A stretch of DNA of 5,376 nt, taken from Acidobacteriota bacterium. GTDB lineage: Bacteria; Acidobacteriota; Vicinamibacteria; Vicinamibacterales; UBA823. This document shows positions 1-5,376 of the stretch, piece by piece (within the stretch, counting starts at the first letter, position 1; each line of letters opens with the position of its first letter). Made by a program: the position numbers and the translations under genes. The notes beneath the pieces were generated by a model. That model had not been told where the DNA came from. It saw only the letters and a list, made by a program, of their open reading frames with translations, and searched no databases. The stretch spans positions 1-5,376 of the forward strand of contig DODG01000265.1 in NCBI GenBank assembly GCA_003509065.1. The letters are read 5' to 3'.

Positions 1-759
1 GCGGCTCAAGATGAGTCCACCTCGTGGTCCGCGGAGCGTCTTGTGTGTGGTCGTAGTTACTATGTCTGCGTGAGGGACTGGACTTGGATGTATACCAGCT
101 GCAACCAGACCAGCAATATGGGCCATATCAACTAGAACATGGGCGTTAACGTTTTTACCTATGCTTGCTATGCGTGCAAAGTCAATCGTTCGTGGATAAG
201 CACTTGCACCGGCAATGATCAGTCGAGGGCGATGTTCATCCGCCAATCTGGCGAGGTCATCGTAATCAATTCGCTCATCTTCCTGTCTAACGCCGTAGGG
301 CACGACATTATACATCTTGCCAGAAAAATTAAGTTTGTGTCCGTGTGTGAGATGGCCACCATGGGACAAGTTCATGCCTAAGATCGTGTCTCCGGGATCG
401 AGTAAAGCAAAATAAGCTGCCATGTTGGCTTGAGCTCCGGAGTGTGGCTGAACATTTACGTGTTCCGAGTCGAAAAGTACCTGCGCTCGAGAAACGGCTA
501 ATCTTTCAATCACGTCGTACAATTCACAACCACCATAGTAGCGACGGCCTGGGTAGCCTTCCGCGTACTTGTTAGTCATGATGGAACCGGTTGCCTCCGC
601 TACAGCTGCACTAACGAAGTTCTCGGAAGCAATTAGTTCAAGGCTGTTGTTCTGGCGGGTAAGCTCTCGCTGCAGGGCGTCAGCCACTTCTGGGTCGACT
701 GCTGAAAGGGGCTGTAGTCGATCGTTAGGACTCGCAGTTAGGTCAACAGGGTCAGTCAT
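1..759 (-). CDS. glyA: Serine hydroxymethyltransferase, N-terminal part (3' end beyond the left window edge)
   Basis: This PLP enzyme of the cytoplasm interconverts serine and glycine while moving a one-carbon unit onto tetrahydrofolate. My reverse-strand translation gives 253 uninterrupted codons from ATG at 759 to base 1. Family landmarks appear in order: [13 protein letters not shown] (residues 38-50), [17 protein letters not shown] (61-77), [12 protein letters not shown] (101-112), [10 protein letters not shown] (131-140), [13 protein letters not shown] (210-222) and the PLP-lysine motif [14 protein letters not shown], with the Schiff-base lysine at K240. The E. coli enzyme is 417 residues with Lys229, so this one has about 11 extra N-terminal residues, and roughly 165-180 C-terminal residues lie outside the window. 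The start is bounded by an in-frame TGA (763-765) two codons upstream. There is no Shine-Dalgarno sequence before it, which is unusual beside the strong sites of the plus-strand genes. It is divergent from thiC. Confidence 0.97.
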   Translation of the reverse strand, partial: MTDPVDLTASPNDRLQPLSAVDPEVADALQRELTRQNNSLELIASENFVSAAVAEATGSIMTNKYAEGYPGRRYYGGCELYDVIERLAVSRAQVLFDSEHVNVQPHSGAQANMAAYFALLDPGDTILGMNLSHGGHLTHGHKLNFSGKMYNVVPYGVRQEDERIDYDDLARLADEHRPRLIIAGASAYPRTIDFARIASIGKNVNAHVLVDMAHIAGLVAAGIHPSPVPHADIVTTTTHKTLRGPRGGLILSR

Positions 760-769
760 TCGTCAGCCG

Positions 770-798
770 GTTATAAAATTGATTGAGGGTAAAGCCAG
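770..798 (-). promoter_or_regulatory. Candidate glyA-proximal promoter
   Basis: Reading the minus strand, a TATAAC hexamer (775 down to 770, five of six matches to TATAAT but lacking the final T) lies 10 nt before the glyA ATG. CTGGCT (798 to 793), a weak -35 candidate, lies 17 nt further upstream. If used, transcription would start near 763 and leave a leader of only about four bases, which fits the missing Shine-Dalgarno site. The call rests on hexamer similarity alone. An upstream alternative, an extended -10 TGCTATAGT reading 856 to 848, would give a leader of about 80 nt. Confidence 0.25.
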
Positions 799-845
799 TT
801 TTGATGGATTGCATCGTTTCTGAAGACAACACTCATAATGCAATA

Positions 846-863
846 CTACTATAGCAATAGTAG
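846..863. repeat. Perfect inverted repeat CTACTAT-N4-ATAGTAG
   Basis: CTACTAT (846-852) is the exact reverse complement of ATAGTAG (857-863), separated by AGCA. It overlaps an extended -10-like sequence on the minus strand (TGCTATAGT, 856 to 848), so it could be an operator for glyA. It could also simply form a short hairpin in RNA. The repeat is directly visible; the regulatory role is inference. Confidence 0.5.
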
Positions 864-892
864 ATTTTAGACCCCATGGTATAGTGTTGATT

Positions 893-908
893 ATGCCCTT
901 CTGGGCAT
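893..908. repeat. Short hairpin ATGCCC-TTCT-GGGCAT
   Basis: This perfect 6-bp GC-rich stem (893-898 with 903-908) closes a four-base loop. There is no uridine tract on either side, so it does not look like an intrinsic terminator. It may be an element of the thiC leader RNA if transcription begins upstream of it. The role is unknown. Confidence 0.4.
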
Positions 909-991
909 TCCTTAATTGCCGGATTGAGAGGTTGCTTTTGGAGTTTGATTCCGGTTCACGCTGGTCTAGAGATTTATCTGTCTGGTTCCCG

Positions 992-1019
992 TTAGATTTT
1001 GTTCTAGTGAAGTTATACT
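992..1019 (+). promoter_or_regulatory. Weak candidate thiC promoter
   Basis: TATACT (1014-1019, five of six matches to the -10 consensus) is preceded 16 nt upstream by TTAGAT (992-997), which matches the -35 consensus at three positions. Transcription from here would begin near 1026 and give a leader of about 86 nt, too short to contain a typical TPP aptamer located further upstream. Support is hexamer similarity only. Confidence 0.25.
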
Positions 1020-1097
1020 TTTCGCTCAGTTGTTGCCCGCAGTGTCTAGAGGGTCGGTCGCGGCATTTGCAACGATAATGCGGAGATAACCCATGGT

Positions 1098-2806
<1,709 letters not shown>

Positions 2807-2825
2807 CCTGCGACGTTATGTTTCA

Positions 2826-3371
2826 TTACGGCGTTGATGTTGTTGGATTTGGCACGATTTGAATCACGGTAATGTAGTGACTCGGACCCTCGGATTGTCG
2901 GTTAGGGTTCGCGTAGCCCAGAGAGCCGTTCCACCTGAAATCTTTTATCGTGATACCTGGAGGGAACGCCATGCGATCTTCTCTGAAACGACCCACTTCA
3001 AACATGTGCACTTGTGGTGCCTCGAAGACTCGGTTGCCTCGCTCCTTGAGTACAATTGAATAATAGTTGACCATCTCCTCGTACGTGGCATTAGTTCCAA
3101 ACAGGTAATAGCTTTGCCCGCGACCAGCATCGTACGATCTGAGATAATTTGCATTGGGATAAATGGGAAATCCGAGTGTTGCCTCGGATGGTATGTCACT
3201 AGTTGATGATGCGAGCGTCTCGTCTAATGGAGCTTGTACCTGTGGTTCCTCCAGAGAGGTATCCGTTATTGTGTTCCCAGGTCGAGGAAATGGTCGAGGG
3301 ATAGGCTGCATGGCGATGGTTACCACGCCAGTTAGGACTACCAAAACTGTGGTACAGGTATGCGTTTCCAC
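2826..3371 (-). CDS. Exported or membrane-anchored protein of unknown function
   Basis: This 181-residue protein has a hydrophobic segment at residues 8-20 (TVLVVLTGVVTIA) with a possible signal-peptidase site after A20, then a Pro/Thr/Ser/Glu-rich linker (about 22-66). A compact domain (about 67-172) follows, containing GFPIYPNANYL, YDAGRGQSYYLFGTNATYEE, YYSIVLKERG and GRFREDRMAFPPGITIKD. I do not recognise a named family. The pattern of 'YP.A', then 'YYL', then 'YEEMVNYYSIVLKERG' resembles the general plan of small bacterial envelope proteins in which a helix-strand unit follows 'YPga', but that is inference. The start is GTG at 3371, with an in-frame TAA two codons upstream; it has no Shine-Dalgarno site. 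M21 is an alternative start but would remove the signal segment. The gene is convergent with thiC (19 bp) and divergent from the M20 peptidase (54 bp). Confidence 0.8.
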   Translation of the reverse strand: METHTCTTVLVVLTGVVTIAMQPIPRPFPRPGNTITDTSLEEPQVQAPLDETLASSTSDIPSEATLGFPIYPNANYLRSYDAGRGQSYYLFGTNATYEEMVNYYSIVLKERGNRVFEAPQVHMFEVGRFREDRMAFPPGITIKDFRWNGSLGYANPNRQSEGPSHYITVIQIVPNPTTSTP

Positions 3372-3379
3372 AAGTTAAT

Positions 3380-3408
3380 ATTATCGGGCGACTTTGAACC
3401 AGACGCAA
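3380..3408 (-). promoter_or_regulatory. Candidate promoter for the exported-protein gene, consistent with a leaderless mRNA
   Basis: On the minus strand TTGCGT (3408 to 3403) and GATAAT (3385 to 3380, five of six matches) are separated by exactly 17 nt, and GATAAT ends 8 nt before the GTG start. Transcription would therefore begin within about two bases of the start codon, which fits the absence of a ribosome binding site. The AT core is part of a perfect palindrome TAATATTA (3376-3383). The call is based on sequence similarity only. Confidence 0.4.
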
Positions 3409-3415
3409 GCCGAAC

Positions 3416-3419
3416 GGAG
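3416..3419 (+). promoter_or_regulatory. Ribosome binding site of the M20 peptidase gene
   Basis: GGAG lies 6 nt before the ATG at 3426 and supports that start over the out-of-frame ATG at 3422. Confidence 0.7.
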
Positions 3420-3425
3420 ATATGA

Positions 3426-4601
3426 ATGACAACATATGATGATGACGTCAAGAATCATCTAAGGTTTTGCGAATCGCAGGTACAGTGGCTTTTAGAGACA
3501 ATTGAGGCTTTAACACTTCTTGAATCTCCCTCGACGGACAAAAGAGCTGTTGATCGATGTGGCGTTGAGTTACACGATCGCCTTTGTGAGATTGGAGCGA
3601 AGGTCAGTCAGATCCCTCAATCAGATGTCGGGAATCACCTGGTAGCAGAATTTGGAGAAGGCCGTTCACAGGTGCTCCTCTTGGGGCACTTCGACACCGT
3701 CTGGCCTATAGGACAACTGGAACGGATGCCCATTCGGCACGCTGATGGATGTTTGTTTGGGCCTGGTGTCTATGACATGAAAGCTGGCATTGCCCTGTCT
3801 ATGCTAGCCGTGCGGGCGTTGCACAAAAATGTCACCTCGATAGGTCGACGGATTGTGATGTTGTGGACCACGGATGAGGAAATTGGGAGCGAGACATCCC
3901 GTCAGGCCATCCTTGATCATGCTGACCGTAGTGAAGCGGTGTTTGTAATGGAACCGTCATTACCGAATGGGGCATTAAAGACTAGTCGAAAAGGGTGCGG
4001 TCAGTTCGAAATGATTGTCACGGGAGTTGCAGCACATGCTGGTATAGAGCCAGGTAACGGGTCGAGTGCCATCCATGAAATTGCTAGGCAGGTTATCGAA
4101 CTTCAATCGTTGGAGGATAACGATCGAGGAATTTCAGTTAATGTTGGCCTGATACAAGGGGGTAGTCGATCGAATGTGGTCGCGGATGAAGCGCGTGCTT
4201 CTATTGACATCCGGGTTCCTACCCAAACCGATGCATCACAGGTTCAGGATTTCATGTGCAGGCTTGAGTCGAAGCTTGCCGGCACGACTGTCAAGGTCTC
4301 AGGAAGCTTCCGCCCTCCCCTAGAACGAAGTGCTTCCGTGATTCGTTTGTATGAGATGGCTCAACGTGTAGCCGTTAGTCTGGGTCGCGAACTCTCGGAG
4401 GGTGGCACTGGTGGTGGCTCGGACGGAAACCTAACAGCTGCTCATGGAATCCCAACCCTCGATGGCCTTGGGGCGGTCGGTCAAGGAGCCCACGCGCTGC
4501 ACGAGCATGTCTTAATTGATCAGCTTCCTTGGCGTGCCGCACTAATTGCTGGTTTGATTCAACATCTAGAGGATGGGCAACCATTCAATAACCAAGCTTA
4601 G
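3426..4601 (+). CDS. M20-family zinc metallopeptidase, glutamate carboxypeptidase (CPG2)-like
   Basis: This complete 391-residue dinuclear-zinc exopeptidase or amidohydrolase belongs to the M20 (ArgE/DapE/CPG2) group. Active-site landmarks are in the usual order: LLLGHFDTVWPIG with zinc ligand H88 and D90, GPGVYDMKAG with bridging D117, TTDEEIGS with catalytic E151 and ligand E152, VMEPS with ligand E176, and GQGAHALHEHV with the last zinc histidine, most likely H356. Between them lies the dimerisation (lid) domain, starting near residue 190 with VTGVAAHAGIEPGNGSSA (H204), followed by NVGLIQGGSRSNVVAD and ASIDIRVP. GGTGGGSDGN (327-335) precedes the C-terminal ligand. The YDMKAG and DTVWPIG forms point to the carboxypeptidase G2-like subgroup rather than DapE or ArgE, but the substrate cannot be told from sequence. 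No signal peptide is visible, so it is probably cytoplasmic. It is transcribed divergently from the exported-protein gene. Confidence 0.92.
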   Translation: MTTYDDDVKNHLRFCESQVQWLLETIEALTLLESPSTDKRAVDRCGVELHDRLCEIGAKVSQIPQSDVGNHLVAEFGEGRSQVLLLGHFDTVWPIGQLERMPIRHADGCLFGPGVYDMKAGIALSMLAVRALHKNVTSIGRRIVMLWTTDEEIGSETSRQAILDHADRSEAVFVMEPSLPNGALKTSRKGCGQFEMIVTGVAAHAGIEPGNGSSAIHEIARQVIELQSLEDNDRGISVNVGLIQGGSRSNVVADEARASIDIRVPTQTDASQVQDFMCRLESKLAGTTVKVSGSFRPPLERSASVIRLYEMAQRVAVSLGRELSEGGTGGGSDGNLTAAHGIPTLDGLGAVGQGAHALHEHVLIDQLPWRAALIAGLIQHLEDGQPFNNQA

Positions 4602-4628
4602 GAAAGATCCCGAATAATTTCCATTTTT
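4601..4628 (+). terminator. Weak possible terminator after the M20 peptidase gene
   Basis: GGAAA (4601-4605, overlapping the stop codon) can pair with TTTCC (4618-4622) around a 12-base loop, followed by A and five T. The 5-bp stem is short and A/T-rich. A long pyrimidine-rich run continues to about 4652. Termination is plausible here, but the structure alone is not strong. Confidence 0.3.
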
Positions 4629-4843
4629 ATCTATCTTCGCTTTTATTTCTCTTTAAAGTTGGTATTTTCCCGTCAGAATGATGAAACTAGAACACAATCT
4701 GTAGGACTAGAGAAGAAACATCATACTAGATGTAGATAATTGTAGACATGTGGTTCACTTCTGTGCTTAATTGACGCAGTTTAGTTCTCGGCGGTTCGTT
4801 TCGTGAGTTTTCTGGAGTTTTTGTTAACAAACGGAGGAGACCA
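4602..4843. other. AT-rich spacer with ACTAGA/TGTAGA repeats
   Basis: No gene is supported in these 242 bp. After a pyrimidine-rich stretch (4618-4652) there are three copies of ACTAGA at 4686-4691, 4706-4711 and 4725-4730 (20 and 19 bp apart), and two copies of TGTAGA at 4731-4736 and 4741-4746 (10 bp apart). ACATC/GATGT (4718-4722 with 4729-4733) can form a small hairpin. TTGACG (4771-4776) matches a -35 box at five of six positions, but I see no good -10 at the right distance. The spacer ends in the strong ribosome binding site of the next gene. Confidence 0.5.
4833..4837 (+). promoter_or_regulatory. Ribosome binding site of the small membrane protein gene
   Basis: GGAGG, within GGAGGAGA (4833-4840), lies 6 nt before the ATG at 4844. 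This is a consensus Shine-Dalgarno site and is strong evidence that the short ORF is translated. Confidence 0.85.
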
Positions 4844-5185
4844 ATGAGCACCTCTCGAATACTGACTATTCTCCTTGTTGTTACTGCAATCTTGGCAAAC
4901 ATTGAACAAATCCCCTTCGCTTATTGGGGCCTTGTCCTTGTTGTTTTAGGCCTCGTAGCAGGAGCGATGAGCGAAGATGCAGGACAAGTGACGCAGCGGA
5001 TGGTTATTTATCTGGTGGCAATTGCGCTGCCAACCATTGCTGGTAGCTTGAATGAAATACCGATGATTGGGCATTGGGTTAACCATGTACTTGGCGATCT
5101 CGCTACTGGTATCCAGGGTATGGCGGTCGCTATCTTCATGGTGGCTCTGTGGGGCAGAATAATGCCTCCTGCCCGACCATATTAG
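4844..5185 (+). CDS. Small integral membrane protein of unknown function
   Basis: This complete 113-residue, strongly hydrophobic protein has about four membrane-spanning segments: roughly residues 6-20, 25-42, 53-69 and 86-105. Short polar stretches separate them, including SEDAGQVTQR (43-52). The C-terminus is short (RIMPPARPY). I do not recognise a family. The segments around IEQIP (20-24) and LNEIP (69-73) are similarly placed before a Trp and an 'LG...G' pattern, suggesting two related halves. A consensus Shine-Dalgarno site and codon structure support a real gene. It follows the M20 peptidase after 242 bp, so it probably has its own promoter. No function can be given from its neighbours. 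Confidence 0.8.
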   Translation: MSTSRILTILLVVTAILANIEQIPFAYWGLVLVVLGLVAGAMSEDAGQVTQRMVIYLVAIALPTIAGSLNEIPMIGHWVNHVLGDLATGIQGMAVAIFMVALWGRIMPPARPY

Positions 5186-5224
5186 TAGGGTAGCGTTCCT
5201 CAATCTTCGTTGCAGGTTTCTAAG

Positions 5225-5290
5225 CCCCGTGTGGTTTGGTGTGCACTTGCTAACAAGCAGGGCACACTAAACTTGGGGTGTCGTTCGTTT
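5225..5290 (+). terminator. Long hairpin, probable terminator of the small membrane protein gene
   Basis: GTTTGGTGTGC (5234-5244) pairs with GCACACTAAAC (5262-5272) over 11 bp with one G-U. An outer CCCC/GGGG stem (5225-5228 with 5275-5278) lies across a small internal loop, and a CTTG/CAAG mini-stem (5246-5249 with 5254-5257) sits in the apical loop. A T-rich but interrupted stretch ending in TTTT follows (5281-5290). The stem is much stronger than chance. Its position 40 bp after the stop codon fits a terminator, although the imperfect T tract and branched loop leave room for another structured RNA. Confidence 0.5.
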
Positions 5291-5345
5291 TGGCCTTGAT
5301 CATGGCGTTAAGCCAGCAAGTTGCTACTTGTGCTACTCAGGCCAA
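5290..5345. other. Branched fold: 7-bp closing stem with two inner hairpins
   Basis: TTGGCCT (5290-5296) is the exact reverse complement of AGGCCAA (5339-5345). Inside lie TGGC-GTTAA-GCCA (5303-5315) and CAAGT-TGCT-ACTTG (5317-5330), which together can form a three-way junction. A 9-bp tandem repeat, TGCTACT at 5322-5328 and 5331-5337, overlaps the second hairpin. No known RNA family is recognised, and it has neither tRNA length nor tRNA motifs. The rest of 5186-5376 holds no supported gene. Confidence 0.35.
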
Positions 5346-5376
5346 CAGGACAAAAAATCTAGAAATCAACTAATAA

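Noticed and set aside
139..381. 80-codon plus-strand open frame
   Set aside because: It lies entirely antisense to the clear glyA reading frame and shows no family features.
1071..1092. GATAATGC resembling the TPP riboswitch core GGATAATGCC
   Set aside because: The flanking CTGATCTGG and CCAGCGTAGGGA parts are absent and there is no CTGAGA partner at a suitable distance, so the match is short and probably accidental.
5303..5345. Integron attC-like pattern (GTTAAGC at 5307-5313, near GGCCAAC at 5340-5346)
   Set aside because: The second element does not fit the RYYYAAC core, the order and spacing are wrong, and there is no gene cassette or integrase context.

Overview
The window is a stretch of ordinary bacterial chromosome of moderate GC content. 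It holds five protein genes and no sign of mobile elements, CRISPR arrays, rRNA or tRNA. The organism cannot be named securely. The secreted protein at 2826-3371 has a look that I associate, from memory only, with uncultured Acidobacteriota of the Vicinamibacteria type; treat that as a weak inference. The genes are bacterial in style, with clear Shine-Dalgarno sites on the plus-strand genes.

Layout: (1) 1-759, minus strand: the N-terminal 253 codons of serine hydroxymethyltransferase (glyA), cut by the left window edge. (2) 760-1111: a 352-bp divergent intergenic region with inverted repeats, short direct repeats and weak promoter candidates, but no convincing TPP riboswitch. (3) 1112-2806, plus strand: complete thiC (HMP-phosphate synthase) with an intact CX2CX4C cluster motif. 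(4) 2826-3371, minus strand: a small exported protein of unknown function, convergent with thiC across only 19 bp. (5) 3426-4601, plus strand: a complete M20-family zinc carboxypeptidase, divergent from the exported protein across 54 bp. (6) 4602-4843: an AT-rich spacer with spaced ACTAGA and TGTAGA repeats. (7) 4844-5185, plus strand: a 113-residue integral membrane protein of unknown function. (8) 5186-5376: non-coding DNA with two strong foldable elements, the first a plausible terminator.

How the genes relate: glyA and thiC both touch the purine/one-carbon/thiamine network. SHMT makes glycine and methylene-THF, which feed synthesis of aminoimidazole ribotide, and ThiC consumes aminoimidazole ribotide. 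They are divergent rather than co-operonic, so any co-regulation would act through the shared intergenic region. The exported protein, the M20 peptidase and the small membrane protein have no evident pathway link.

I found no clear undescribed multi-gene system. The points most worth a second look are the thiC leader (no recognisable riboswitch, plus a 9-codon upstream ORF with its own SD that overlaps the thiC start), the -10-like boxes placed directly in front of the two SD-less minus-strand genes (possible leaderless transcripts), the unknown exported protein, the possible internal duplication in the small membrane protein, and the structured non-coding DNA at 5225-5345.
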